Source of the DNA: an uncultured Verrucomicrobia subdivision 3 bacterium
Lineage (GTDB): Bacteria > Verrucomicrobiota > Verrucomicrobiia > Limisphaerales > UBA11358
DNA length: 34,191 nt
Assembly (NCBI GenBank): GCA_903895255.1
Contig: CAITTG010000045.1
Location: forward strand, 1-34,191
Direction of reading: 5' to 3'
The translations under genes and the position numbers were made by a program. Positions within the stretch are counted from its first letter, which is position 1. Each line of letters starts with the position of its first letter. Below the pieces are notes generated by a model. It ran no database searches, had not been told where the DNA came from, and saw only the letters and a list, made by a program, of their open reading frames with translations. Positions 8,032-16,292 of this stretch are shown here, one piece after another.

Positions 8032-8567
8032 TGCAAACCGTCGAGGTTTACACCGATGGCGGCTGCCACGGCAACCCCGGTCCCGGGGGCTGGGCCGCCG
8101 TGCTCACCTGCGGCCCGCACCGGCGCGAGGTGTTCGGCGGCGTGCCCGCCACCACCAACAACCGCATGGAATTGCAGGCCGCCATCGAGGCGCTGGACAC
8201 CCTCAAACATCCCTGCATCGTGCATTTGCACACGGACTCCAACTATCTCCGCGACGGCATCACCAAATGGCTCAAAGGCTGGAAACGCAACGGCTGGCGC
8301 ACCAAAACCAAGGAGCCCGTGAAGAACGAGGACCTCTGGCGGCAACTGGATGCCCTGGTCAGCCAGCACCAGGTCGAATGGCGCTGGGTTAAAGGCCATG
8401 CTGGCGACGCTGGCAACGAACGCTGCGACCAGCTCGCCCAACACGCCATCGCCGAGGTCAAAGCGAAGCACAGTAAAGCCGAGCTGAACGCCGGTTTGCA
8501 GGAATTAAAACACACCAAAATGCCCGGTACCACCGAGCGCTCACTATCGCTGGACGTTCCCACTTAA
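8031..8567 (+). CDS. rnhA: Ribonuclease HI
   Basis: 178-residue endoribonuclease that cuts the RNA strand of RNA-DNA hybrids, for primer and R-loop removal. All catalytic residues are visible: D9 in YTDGG, E47 in NRMELQA, D69 in HTDSNY and D133 in ERCDQLAQ. H123 lies in the WVKGHAG loop. The basic handle region [12 protein letters not shown] (about 83-94) is present, as in E. coli-type RNase HI. The core domain ends near residue 142; about 35 further residues (KAKHSKAEL...SLSLDVPT) form a non-conserved tail beyond the usual ~155-residue length. Translation is probably coupled to the VOC gene through the one-base stop/start overlap. Confidence 0.96.
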   Translation: MQTVEVYTDGGCHGNPGPGGWAAVLTCGPHRREVFGGVPATTNNRMELQAAIEALDTLKHPCIVHLHTDSNYLRDGITKWLKGWKRNGWRTKTKEPVKNEDLWRQLDALVSQHQVEWRWVKGHAGDAGNERCDQLAQHAIAEVKAKHSKAELNAGLQELKHTKMPGTTERSLSLDVPT

Positions 8568-8599
8568 TAAACGTAGCCGCCGACAAAACGGCGTGTTGT

Positions 8600-8716
8600 C
8601 CAAGCCCCCGGAGTGCGGCCGTCTCGGCCGCGCGAACTAAAAGAGCCCTGAAAACAATGGGATTTACCCTGGTCAAACGCCCATTTTCCCGGCTTTTTCC
8701 CTTGGGAAACACGCCC
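8600..8716. repeat. Intergenic repeat, copy 2
   Basis: Second copy of the element at 7217-7332, in direct orientation, with the same GCGGCCG-TCT-CGGCCGC palindrome and CCCTGGTCAAACGCCC block. It begins 32 bp after the rnhA stop. A few small insertions and substitutions distinguish the copies. Confidence 0.85.
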
Positions 8717-8977
8717 TTTAGCAAGCTCTTTTCCATTCCCCGGACCGCGCCCGTCCCAGGCGCAACAACCTCCGCATATCAAGACCGTCCAGCATGTTGG
8801 GCACCGTCCAGCCAGCGGAGCGCCGGCTTTCGCCAAACGTTTACTGCACCGTTACAAATCGCCCACCAGGCTCCCAATCTCGCGAAGCGTCCTGGAGTGC
8901 GCCTGCCCTCTGGCGCTTTGGCTGTCCGTCATGCCATTACTGGCAATGGGCGACTGTGCTGGAACGGCCGGTCGTTC

Positions 8978-9014
8978 CCCCTCTCACCGGGGGAGCGGGC
9001 AGGGGTGAGAGGGG
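8978..9014. repeat. Long hairpin (SPGERAGVRG-type palindrome)
   Basis: CCCCTCTCACC (8978-8988) pairs perfectly with GGTGAGAGGGG (9004-9014) around a 15-nt G-rich loop. Read on the plus strand it encodes the meaningless peptide SPGERAGVRG. I know that string as a frequent spurious translation of intergenic palindromes in several GC-rich phyla; this is recollection, not a search. There is no T-run, so it is unlikely to be a classic terminator. Confidence 0.6.
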
Positions 9015-9106
9015 AAAGACCCGTAACTTACTGTTAACCAAAGTAAATTGTAAAACCTACTCCTTGAAAATCTAATGTAATCGGTCTTTTAACCCCCAAC
9101 CCCGGG

Positions 9107-9174
9107 TTACTCCCCCAACAACTGCTTCAACTTCGGCTCCGTCACATTCGCCCCGATGCGGTAACCGGCACCAT
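9107..9174 (-). pseudogene. 3'-end remnant of an SGNH hydrolase gene
   Basis: A 64-bp segment (9111-9174) matches the 3' end of the intact SGNH hydrolase gene (9832-9895) with about four mismatches. It still encodes GAGYRI-ANVTEPKLKQLLGE followed by a stop codon, where the intact gene reads DAGYRIWANATEPKLKQLLGE. Nothing of the rest of the gene is present; the similarity ends abruptly at 9174. The remnant lies directly beyond the toxin gene. Confidence 0.9.
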
Positions 9175-9183
9175 GAGTTGAGT

Positions 9184-9510
9184 TCAAACCAGCGTAAATC
9201 CAAAACAGGCGTTTAGCCGCTGGACCAACGCACGCCGCCGGGCGGTGTCCACACTGCCCCGCCGCCGGTACAGTTTTTCTTTTTCCACCAAATACATCAG
9301 GTCGCATTTTACCAGGGTCTCCCAATCAAGCCCATCCGCTCCATTCAATACCACTTCATTTTCCCGGGCCGGACGGCTTGCCTTCTGGCTCGAGCCGATT
9401 AACACGTTGACCAGCGGCGCGCGGTCAACCCGGTCCGGGTGGCTGATAATGATGGCCGGGTGCGGTCCGGCATCGGCGAAGTCACATGTCCAAATATCCC
9501 ACTGCTTCAT
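9184..9510 (-). CDS. MazF/PemK-like toxin of a type II toxin-antitoxin pair
   Basis: 108-residue protein with the MazF/PemK (PF02452-like) layout. MKQWDIWTCDF starts the barrel and is followed by GPHPAIIISHPDRV, the position of the conserved RP-(A/V)-(V/L)-(I/V)-(I/L) strand and loop. The middle VNVLIGSS and the later LDWETLVKCDLMYLVEKEKL are the usual second half of the fold. MazF proteins are sequence-specific endoribonucleases that arrest growth. The catalytic Arg of MazF in the first loop is replaced here by GPHP, so activity is uncertain. Its ATG overlaps the antitoxin stop as ATGA, the normal antitoxin-first toxin-antitoxin arrangement. It ends 9 bp before the SGNH remnant. Confidence 0.78.
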   Translation of the reverse strand: MKQWDIWTCDFADAGPHPAIIISHPDRVDRAPLVNVLIGSSQKASRPARENEVVLNGADGLDWETLVKCDLMYLVEKEKLYRRRGSVDTARRRALVQRLNACFGFTLV

Positions 9511-9746
9511 TCCTCCTCCACCCTCATTGTGGAGGCCCGGGCCGTTTTGCGTTCGGCTTCGTTGTCGGCTTTGGTGTAAAGATGGCGTAACGAGCCAGCC
9601 GGAAATGTCGTCGCGGCCAGGGACTTTTCCTCGGCATCCAGCATGCGCAAACCGGCGCGAACCACCTCGCTGGAATTATTATAACGCCCGCTGGCAACCA
9701 ACTGCGCAATCATTTCCTCGAAATGCTTGGTCAACGCAATGTTCAT
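9507..9746 (-). CDS. ParD-like ribbon-helix-helix antitoxin
   Basis: 79-residue antitoxin. MNIALTKHFEEMIAQLVASG is a ParD/CopG ribbon-helix-helix N-terminus: one beta strand, helix A, then the turn GRYNNSSEVVRAGLRML. This binds DNA as a dimer. The C-terminal half, rich in Glu, Ala and Arg (KADNEAERKTARASTMRVEEE), would be the disordered toxin-neutralising tail. The ATG at 9746 is preferred over a TTG 12 codons earlier because the ribbon-helix-helix fold starts exactly there. A 19-bp palindrome lies 13 bp upstream, suggesting autoregulation of the operon. ParD antitoxins usually pair with ParE; here the partner looks MazF-like. Confidence 0.82.
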   Translation of the reverse strand: MNIALTKHFEEMIAQLVASGRYNNSSEVVRAGLRMLDAEEKSLAATTFPAGSLRHLYTKADNEAERKTARASTMRVEEE

Positions 9747-9759
9747 CCGCCGCAATCTG

Positions 9760-9782
9760 CAATAGATGCTATCTATTGTCAA
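9760..9782 (-). promoter_or_regulatory. Toxin-antitoxin promoter with operator palindrome
   Basis: On the minus strand a consensus -35 box TTGACA (9782-9777) overlaps the perfect palindrome CAATAGAT-AGC-ATCTATTG (9778-9760). It sits 13 bp before the antitoxin ATG. Ribbon-helix-helix antitoxins typically repress by binding such palindromes in their own promoter. The matching -10 box is weak, so the exact transcription start is unclear. Confidence 0.65.
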
Positions 9783-9827
9783 GGGTGGGGGCTCATCTTA
9801 ACACCAGTTGCAGAACCTCCACCGCCT

Positions 9828-10559
9828 TCATTCCCCCAACAACTGCTTCAACTTCGGCTCCGTCGCATTGGCCCAGATGCGGTAACCGGCATCATTCGGG
9901 TGCAGCGCGTCGGGCATGATGGACTTCGAAATCGATCCGTCGTTCTCAATGAACAGCGAACCAATGTCCAGGTAAAAAATGTGACTGCCATCATCCAGCC
10001 GGGCCAGCGCTTGGTTCACCTCCAAAAGTTTGCCCCGCTGGGCGCTAAACGTTTTGCCCCGGGGGAAAATGCCCAGCAATAAAATCTTCGTCTCCGGCTG
10101 CCGTGTCCGGATTTGCTGCACGATCGCCTCGACCCCGGCCAAAATCTCGGCCTCGCTATTGTCGTTGGAATTATTGGTGCCGATCATCACTTCCGCCACC
10201 TTGGCTTTGATGCCATCAAGCTGGCCCTGCTCAAACCGCCAGAGCACATGTTGCGTGCGGTCCCCGCCCACGCCAAAGTTGATGATCTTGCGGTGTCCGT
10301 AAAACTCTTGATAAACATTTTTGCCCGCCCCCTCCCAGCCTTGTGTGATGGAATCGCCGATGAATTCAATGTCATAGTCCCCGGGCGCCTCCTTGGCGCG
10401 TTGCAAAACCAATGCCTGCCGGTTGGTGCTGGAACCCGTCCGCGGCACGGGCATAATCGCCGTGTTCTGGTGGGGCGCCGGTGCGTTGGTTTGCGCCCGG
10501 CCGGGGAATTGCACACTCACCGCCAGCACGGCGGCCCAGATCAGTGGTTTGATATTCAT
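9828..10559 (-). CDS. Secreted SGNH/GDSL-type hydrolase
   Basis: 243-residue exported esterase or lipase-like enzyme. The signal peptide ends near RAQ at residues 21-23. The four SGNH blocks are visible: IEFIGDSITQGW (64-75, nucleophile S70), INFGVGGDRT (93-102, oxyanion Gly), MIGTNNSND (125-133, oxyanion Asn) and PDALHPND (216-223, catalytic D217 and H220). The layout matches the platelet-activating-factor acetylhydrolase beta/gamma-like group, which in bacteria includes carbohydrate and sialic-acid esterases. In this sugar-scavenging context deacetylation of glycans is possible but unproven. Its last 21 codons are duplicated at 9107-9174 on the far side of the toxin-antitoxin pair. Confidence 0.9.
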   Translation of the reverse strand: MNIKPLIWAAVLAVSVQFPGRAQTNAPAPHQNTAIMPVPRTGSSTNRQALVLQRAKEAPGDYDIEFIGDSITQGWEGAGKNVYQEFYGHRKIINFGVGGDRTQHVLWRFEQGQLDGIKAKVAEVMIGTNNSNDNSEAEILAGVEAIVQQIRTRQPETKILLLGIFPRGKTFSAQRGKLLEVNQALARLDDGSHIFYLDIGSLFIENDGSISKSIMPDALHPNDAGYRIWANATEPKLKQLLGE

Positions 10560-10632
10560 GTATTGGTTTTGATTTGAATCCTTGGACGTCGCCCGCCCAT
10601 TTCAAGTTTCAAACATTTCTAATTTTTTTCCT

Positions 10633-10660
10633 TTGACAACTCATCACCTAATGCTACAAA
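10633..10660 (+). promoter_or_regulatory. Sigma-70-type promoter upstream of a structured leader
   Basis: A perfect -35 TTGACA (10633-10638), 16-bp spacing and a -10 TACAAA (10655-10660, 4 of 6 matches) predict a transcript starting near 10667. That is about 340 nt before the helicase start codon. It is the only strong plus-strand promoter I see in this 445-bp gap. Confidence 0.55.
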
Positions 10661-10666
10661 TTATGA

Positions 10667-10820
10667 GTAGTCTTGTTGGTCGGGACCAGCCGGCCCTGGC
10701 TCCTGCCATGCTGATGGCTCTTTGACATAAGCACCCTTTGCGGGTGCGCGCGACCTTAACCGGTCACCCGTTGCTGGCGTTGCTTAAGGCCCGCCCGGTG
10801 TGTGCCCGCCAAAAAGCAGG
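10667..10820 (+). ncRNA. Possible structured leader or small RNA before the DEAD-box helicase gene
   Basis: Downstream of the promoter at 10633-10660 the sequence turns GC-rich and forms successive hairpins. These are GCCAT-GCTG-ATGGC (10705-10718), GCACCC-TTTGC-GGGTGC (10731-10747) and GACC-TTAACC-GGTC (10752-10765). The outer parts (around 10680-10700 and 10788-10810) are partly complementary. Beyond 10830 it becomes AT-rich and unstructured. I could not match it to tmRNA, SRP RNA, RNase P or a known riboswitch. The rest of the gap to 11004 holds nothing I recognise. Confidence 0.3.
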
Positions 10821-11004
10821 CGTAACCATCAGATATTTAGATGTTTAACAAATTAACCAAATAACGCCTTAACCCTTTAACCCGGCAAAATTCCCGAATC
10901 TTCAAGTTTCGCGTACTTTTCGCCAAGCGATGTTTTGACATTTCCCCGTCCCGCGCGTCATTTTGGTCGTGCTATCCCGCCCGGCCATGTTACACTAGTT
11001 TGAC

Positions 11005-12297
11005 ATGCCATTTCGCAGCCTTGGCCTCGATGCCAAAATATTGACCGCCGTGCAGGAAGCCGGCTATACGGAACCGACGCCGATTCAAACCGCCGCCATC
11101 CCGCCCATCCTGGCGGGCCACGATCTCATTGGGATCGCCCAGACCGGCACCGGCAAGACCGCCGCTTTCACCCTGCCCATGCTCACCAAGCTGGCCACGC
11201 CGGCCGCCGGCCCGCGCCGCACCCGCGTGCTCGTGCTCGCGCCCACCCGCGAACTGGTCGTTCAGATTCAGGACAACGTCCGCGCCTATGCCAAACACCT
11301 GCCCGTCAGTGTCGCCACCGTTTTCGGCGGGGTAGGGGAGCAGCCCCAAATCAAGGCACTCCGCTCCGCCACGGATATCGTCATCGCCTGCCCCGGCCGC
11401 CTGCTGGATTTGATGGGCCAGCGCTGCGCCGATTTCAGCGGCTTGCAATTCCTCGTGCTCGACGAGGCCGACCGCATGCTGGACATGGGATTCATCCCCT
11501 CCATCCGGAAAATCATCAACGCACTGCCCCGCCAGCGCCAAACGCTGATGTTCTCCGCCACCCTCTCGAAGGAAATCGAGTCGCTCACCCACGAATTCCA
11601 GCGCGCTCCCAAGATCATCCAAATCGGCCGCCGTTCCAACCCCGCCGAAACCGTGGCGCAATTTGTGTACGAAGTGCCCAAGCACTTGAAGTCCGCCCTG
11701 CTGGTCCACCTCTTGGAAGATCCGAGCATGAACATGGTCTTGGTCTTCTCGCGCATGAAACACGGCGCTGACCGCATTGCCCGCCACTTGGAGACCAAGG
11801 GCATCCGCACGGCCACGCTCCATTCCAACCGTTCCCAAAGCCAGCGCCTGCGCGCCTTGAAAGATTTCAAAACCGGTGCGGTCCGCGTGCTGGTTGCCAC
11901 CGATATTGCCGCGCGCGGCATTGATGTGGACGGCATCTCCCATGTCGTAAACTACGATTTCCCGATGCATGCCGAGGATTACGTGCACCGCATCGGCCGC
12001 ACTGGCCGGGCGCAAGCCGTGGGCGACGCTATTAGCTTTGTCACCTCGGAAGACCATGGTGAACTGCGCGCACTGGAACGTTTTATTGGTCGCGGTATCG
12101 TGCGCAAACGCGCGGAGGGCTTTAATTATTCCGCCCCGCCGTCGCCGTCGTTCAGTACCGATGAACGCGAACGTCGCGGTCCGCAAGGCCGCCCGGGGCA
12201 GCGTCCCGGCCAGCGTCCCGGATACTCGACTTCGCCCCAGCGCGGGGGATCCTCCGGACCCTCCCGTTCGGGCGGACCCAGTCGCTGGGGACGGTAA
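11005..12297 (+). CDS. DEAD-box ATP-dependent RNA helicase, RhlE-like
   Basis: 430-residue cytoplasmic RNA helicase that unwinds short RNA duplexes in ribosome assembly and RNA decay. In order: Q motif FRSLGLDAKILTAVQEAGYT with PTPIQ (3-28), Walker A AQTGTGKT (45-52), PTRELV (80-85), GG and TPGR-type motif CPGRLLDL (129-136), DEAD (153-156) and SAT (184-186). Domain 2 follows with VATDIAARGIDV and HRIGRTGR. The tail from about residue 385 is low-complexity Arg/Gly/Pro/Ser (repeats of GQRPG), typical of RhlE or CsdA-like proteins for RNA binding. A long, structured 5' leader may give cold or structure-dependent control, as for other bacterial DEAD-box genes; that is inference. Confidence 0.95.
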   Translation: MPFRSLGLDAKILTAVQEAGYTEPTPIQTAAIPPILAGHDLIGIAQTGTGKTAAFTLPMLTKLATPAAGPRRTRVLVLAPTRELVVQIQDNVRAYAKHLPVSVATVFGGVGEQPQIKALRSATDIVIACPGRLLDLMGQRCADFSGLQFLVLDEADRMLDMGFIPSIRKIINALPRQRQTLMFSATLSKEIESLTHEFQRAPKIIQIGRRSNPAETVAQFVYEVPKHLKSALLVHLLEDPSMNMVLVFSRMKHGADRIARHLETKGIRTATLHSNRSQSQRLRALKDFKTGAVRVLVATDIAARGIDVDGISHVVNYDFPMHAEDYVHRIGRTGRAQAVGDAISFVTSEDHGELRALERFIGRGIVRKRAEGFNYSAPPSPSFSTDERERRGPQGRPGQRPGQRPGYSTSPQRGGSSGPSRSGGPSRWGR

Positions 12298-12374
12298 TTG
12301 GCACGGTTTGGGTGGCGCGAAATCCTGCAAATTCAGTTGTCTTTAACCCTTGGATGGGGAAGGTTGTTCGAGCG

Positions 12375-13646
12375 ATGAAATCACCTGTCCTCGTGCTGGC
12401 CACCCTGCTGGCGTTGCTCCCCGTCGCCCCCGGCCGGGCCGAATCCCTTGCCGTGAATGCCATCAATGCCCTTGGAATCGACCTGCTGCACGGCACCGCA
12501 CCGAAGACCGGCAATGCCTTGCTGTCGCCCTATTCCATCCAAATGGCCATGGCCATGACCTGTGCCGGGGCGGACGGGGAGACCCGGGCGGAGATGACCC
12601 GCGTGCTGCATTATCCCACGGATGAAGCCTCGGTGGACTATGCCTTCGCCAGCTTGCAAACGGATCTGGCCGGGGTCATGCAACGGCAGGCCGTCCAGGC
12701 CGAGGCTGCACGGAAATATGGTGTCACCAACCAGCCCCTGACGCTGACCACGGCTAATCGTTTGTTTGGGCAGACCGGATATCAATTTCGTCCCGCCTTT
12801 TTGAATTTACTCCAGAATACCTACTTGGCTCCCTTCGAGGCGGTGGATTTTATTCACGATGCCGCTGGTGTTACCACGCAGATTAACACCTGGGTGGAAC
12901 AGCAAACGCGGGACCGCATTCGCGATTTGATTCCCGCCGACGTCTTGAACCCTTCCACCCGGCTCGTGCTGGTGAATGCCATTTATTTAAAAGCCCCCTG
13001 GCAAAAACCCTTTCCTGAAGCGGCCACCCAGCCAAAACCCTTTCACGTGCCAACGGGCCCGGCCGCCAGCGTCCCGACCATGTTTGTCAATGATTCGTTT
13101 GGTTATGCGCAACGCCCCGGTTACCGCGTGGTCGTGATTCCCTACGCCGGCGGCGATTTACAATTGGTGATTCTGCTGCCCGATGCGGTCGACGGCTTGG
13201 CAGCTCTGACGGCTGCGCTGACCCCGGAACTGCTGTCGGGTTGTGCCAGCTTGCCCTCGCAATCCATCAACTTGTATTTGCCAAAATTCAAACTGGAACC
13301 GCCGCTGCTGTCCCTCTCCCAAGCCCTGCAATCGTTGGGCATGACCACCGCCTTTAATCACCCCACCGGCTCGGCTAATTTTGACCGCATGGCCCCGCGG
13401 CGGCCGGATGACTACCTTTATATTTCGGACATCTTTCACAAGACCTTTCTCAAGCTCGATGAATCCGGCACCGAGGCCGCCGCCGCAACGGCGGTGGTGA
13501 TGGCCCGCTTCATGGGCATGCCGATGAATCCACCGCCACCAGTGGATGTCCATGTGGATCATCCTTTCCTGTTCGCCATCCAGCATCGGGCAAGCGGTGC
13601 CTGCTTGTTTCTGGGGCAGTTGACCGATCCCCGTTCGGCCGACTAA
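12375..13646 (+). CDS. Secreted serpin (serine protease inhibitor)
   Basis: 423-residue serpin with a signal peptide (MKSPVLVLATLLALLPVAPGRA), hence the choice of the ATG at 12375 over earlier in-frame ATGs. Serpin landmarks include NALLSPYSIQMAMAMTCAGADGETRAEM, TANRLFGQTGYQF, LVLVNAIYLKAPWQKPF and the C-terminal DHPFLFAIQHRASGACLFLGQL. The reactive-centre hinge ESGTEAAAAT (363-372) has the small-residue pattern of inhibitory serpins (P15 Gly, P14 Thr, P12-P9 Ala). Counting from it puts P1 at F379 and P2 at R378, suggesting chymotrypsin- or trypsin-like targets. It would trap proteases in the periplasm or outside the cell. It follows the helicase by 77 bp on the same strand but is unrelated in function. 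Confidence 0.93.
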   Translation: MKSPVLVLATLLALLPVAPGRAESLAVNAINALGIDLLHGTAPKTGNALLSPYSIQMAMAMTCAGADGETRAEMTRVLHYPTDEASVDYAFASLQTDLAGVMQRQAVQAEAARKYGVTNQPLTLTTANRLFGQTGYQFRPAFLNLLQNTYLAPFEAVDFIHDAAGVTTQINTWVEQQTRDRIRDLIPADVLNPSTRLVLVNAIYLKAPWQKPFPEAATQPKPFHVPTGPAASVPTMFVNDSFGYAQRPGYRVVVIPYAGGDLQLVILLPDAVDGLAALTAALTPELLSGCASLPSQSINLYLPKFKLEPPLLSLSQALQSLGMTTAFNHPTGSANFDRMAPRRPDDYLYISDIFHKTFLKLDESGTEAAAATAVVMARFMGMPMNPPPPVDVHVDHPFLFAIQHRASGACLFLGQLTDPRSAD

Positions 13647-13734
13647 CCAATTTAAGCCAAAAAAATGTCTCGCGGATTGGCCTCAAAATGCCAGAATTTA
13701 GCGAGTATTTTTAATTAATTTTCGCCAAAACACG

Positions 13735-16263
13735 ATGCCAGCGCCGCTTCACCCGCAGGAATCCGCCCGCCTTGCCGCGCTGCATCGCTATGCCATCCTG
13801 GACACCCTGCCCGGGCCGGAATTCGATGATTTGACCCGGTTGGCCGCTTTTATTTGCGGCACCCCCATGGCCACCATTTCGCTGGTTGACGACCATCGCC
13901 AGTGGTTCAAAAGCAAGGTTGGATTGGCGGTATCCGAAACCCCCCGGGAACAGGCGTTTTGTGCCCATACAATTCTCCAACACGAGCTACTCGAAGTGCC
14001 CAACGCGCTGGCGGATGAACGATTTAGCGCGAATCCCTTGGTGCTGGGGCAGCCGGAGATTCGCTTTTATGCCGGCGCGCCTTTGACCACCTCGGACGGC
14101 CACAATTTGGGTTCGCTTTGCGTCATCGATCGCGTGCCCCGCCGGCTCACCCCGGACCAGCGTGATGCCCTGTCACGCCTGAGTCGTCAGGTCATGGCGC
14201 AGTTGGAGTTGCGACGCTCTCTTCAACAGTTGGAAGCTCAGTCCACTTTCCAAAAAGCCATTCTCGAAGGCGCCAAATACTCGATTATTTCCACCGATGC
14301 AAACGGACTCATTCTGACATTTAATGCCGGGGCGGAAAAACTGCTGGGCTACCAGGCGGAGGAGGTGGTTGGCCGCGTGACGCCGGCCCTCATTCATGAC
14401 CCGGTGGAAGTGGCTGCCCGCGCCGCGGAATTATCCCGTGAACTGGGCCGGGAAATTGCCCCCGGCTTTGAGGTCTTCGTCGCCCGCGCGCGCCTGCATC
14501 ATCACGAGGAACGCGAATGGACCTACGTTCGCAAGGATGGCACGCGGTTTCCCGTGCTGCTTTCCGTGACGGTGCTTCCGGGCGAAAACGGCGGCATCAA
14601 TGGCTATCTGGGTATCGCCTCGGACATTACCGAGCGGAAACGCGTGGCGGAGGAATTGCTTCGGGCCAAAGACGCCGCCGAGTCAGCCAGCAAGGCCAAG
14701 AGCGATTTTCTGGCGGTCATGAGCCATGAAATCCGCACGCCCATGAATGCCATCATTGGCATGACGTCGCTGCTGCTGGACACGCGGTTGGAGCCCCGCC
14801 AGCGTGAATTCGTGACTGCGGTTTATAACAGCGGCGAGGCCTTGTTGGAGATCATCAACGACATCCTGGATTTCTCCAAGATCGAATCCGCCCAGCTCAA
14901 GCTGGAACCGGAGGATTTTGACTTGCGCCTGGTGACCGAGGGTATTTTTGAACTGCTCGCCCCCCGGGCCGAGGCCAAGCGGCTGGAATTCGCCGCGATT
15001 ATTTCGCCCGAGGTCCCTTTCATTGTTCACGGCGATGACGGCCGGTTGCGGCAGGTGCTCGTCAATTTGCTGACCAATTCCATCAAGTTCACCGAGGCTG
15101 GCCACGTTGTGTTGCGGGTCGTATGCCTGCATCGGGAAACCGACCGCTTGCGTTTGAAGTTTGAGGTGGCGGACACGGGCATCGGGATAGCTCCGGAGAA
15201 ACAAAATCAGTTGTTTCATCCCTTCACCCAGGCCGATTCGACCACCCGCCGTCAATACGGTGGCACAGGGCTGGGGCTGGCCATCTCCAAAAGACTGGTC
15301 GAATTAATGGGGGGCGAGATTGGCCTGCTCAGCACCGAGGGCAGCGGCTCCACCTTCTGGTTTACCCTTGATTTTGGCTATCAACCGCACTCGGCGGCCA
15401 ACCGCGGCGAGTTTGATTTCAGCTCGATCTTTGTGGTGGTGGCGGACAGTCAGACCAGCTCCGCGGAATCCGCCGAGGCCATGCTCACCGCTTGGGGCGT
15501 GGCCGCGCAACGGGTGGCGGGTGGCGGGGAGGCGTTGCTCGCCCTCGAGGCCGCCCGGGAACGGGGCATCCCCCACGTGGTTGTGCTTGCCGATGAAAAC
15601 CTGCCGGATATGCAGGGAACCGAACTCGCCCGGATGATCGCGCAAAACCCCCGGACCAGCGGCGCGCGCATCGTCATGCTCACGCATCGCTCGCTCATGA
15701 ATGAGCCGGTCTCCCCTTTGCGGGGCGATGCCTGGCTGTTCAAGCCGGTCAAGCAATCCCAACTCTTCAACTACCTGGTTTCGCTCGTGCACCGGTCCGG
15801 CCAGGCCGCGGGCGTGGCCGCCGCCGCCCCGGCCACTCTGCCGGTGTTTGCCGGTCAACACTTGCGCATTCTGGTGGCCGAGGATCATGACATCAACCGC
15901 CGGCTTACCATGCTGGTTTTGGAAAAGCTCGGCTGCCGGGCCGAGTTTGCCCGGGATGGCCTGCAACTGGTTGCCGCCTGGAAAAAAAGCGATTACGATG
16001 TGGTTCTCATGGATTGCCAAATGCCCTTTATGGACGGCTTTGAGGCCACCCGCGAAATTCGCCGGCTGGAAATCGCCGCCGCCCGCCCGCCCGCCCGCCG
16101 CACGTATATCATTGCTCTGACCGCCAACGCTCTGAAGGATGAGCGGGAAAACTGTATTGACTGTGGCATGGATGATTATTTGTCCAAACCCTTCCGGGCC
16201 GACGGTCTGCGCGAGGCACTCCAAAGAGCGGCAGTGGCCCTCGGCCTGGCCACCCGCGCTTGA
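13735..16263 (+). CDS. Hybrid sensor histidine kinase (GAF-PAS-HisKA-HATPase-REC-REC)
   Basis: 842-residue cytoplasmic sensor kinase without transmembrane segments. An N-terminal GAF domain (about 20-165, opening [16 protein letters not shown]) is followed by a PAS/PAC domain (about 180-305, ending [13 protein letters not shown]). The HisKA dimerisation helix has SHEIRTP with phospho-acceptor H331. The HATPase has N box [11 protein letters not shown]1 DTGIGI and G2 [10 protein letters not shown]. Two receivers follow. REC1 (about 560-685) keeps D620 ([10 protein letters not shown]) and the FKP lysine but lacks one residue of the acidic pair. REC2 (about 705-835) is canonical, with AEDHD, D760 in [11 protein letters not shown] and SKPF. 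There is no output domain, so the signal must pass to an unlinked Hpt or regulator. The next gene starts 29 bp downstream. Confidence 0.95.
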   Translation: MPAPLHPQESARLAALHRYAILDTLPGPEFDDLTRLAAFICGTPMATISLVDDHRQWFKSKVGLAVSETPREQAFCAHTILQHELLEVPNALADERFSANPLVLGQPEIRFYAGAPLTTSDGHNLGSLCVIDRVPRRLTPDQRDALSRLSRQVMAQLELRRSLQQLEAQSTFQKAILEGAKYSIISTDANGLILTFNAGAEKLLGYQAEEVVGRVTPALIHDPVEVAARAAELSRELGREIAPGFEVFVARARLHHHEEREWTYVRKDGTRFPVLLSVTVLPGENGGINGYLGIASDITERKRVAEELLRAKDAAESASKAKSDFLAVMSHEIRTPMNAIIGMTSLLLDTRLEPRQREFVTAVYNSGEALLEIINDILDFSKIESAQLKLEPEDFDLRLVTEGIFELLAPRAEAKRLEFAAIISPEVPFIVHGDDGRLRQVLVNLLTNSIKFTEAGHVVLRVVCLHRETDRLRLKFEVADTGIGIAPEKQNQLFHPFTQADSTTRRQYGGTGLGLAISKRLVELMGGEIGLLSTEGSGSTFWFTLDFGYQPHSAANRGEFDFSSIFVVVADSQTSSAESAEAMLTAWGVAAQRVAGGGEALLALEAARERGIPHVVVLADENLPDMQGTELARMIAQNPRTSGARIVMLTHRSLMNEPVSPLRGDAWLFKPVKQSQLFNYLVSLVHRSGQAAGVAAAAPATLPVFAGQHLRILVAEDHDINRRLTMLVLEKLGCRAEFARDGLQLVAAWKKSDYDVVLMDCQMPFMDGFEATREIRRLEIAAARPPARRTYIIALTANALKDERENCIDCGMDDYLSKPFRADGLREALQRAAVALGLATRA

Positions 16264-16292
16264 GGGGCTGATTCCCCGCGCTGCCGCCTGCC

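Larger units (their letters stand above)
8568..9106. other. Gene-free stretch with repeat copy 2 and a long hairpin
   Basis: No convincing gene is visible. The stretch contains the second copy of the dispersed repeat (8600-8716) and a strong hairpin at 8978-9014 with an 11-bp perfect stem. It ends where a fragment of the SGNH hydrolase gene begins. Confidence 0.6.
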
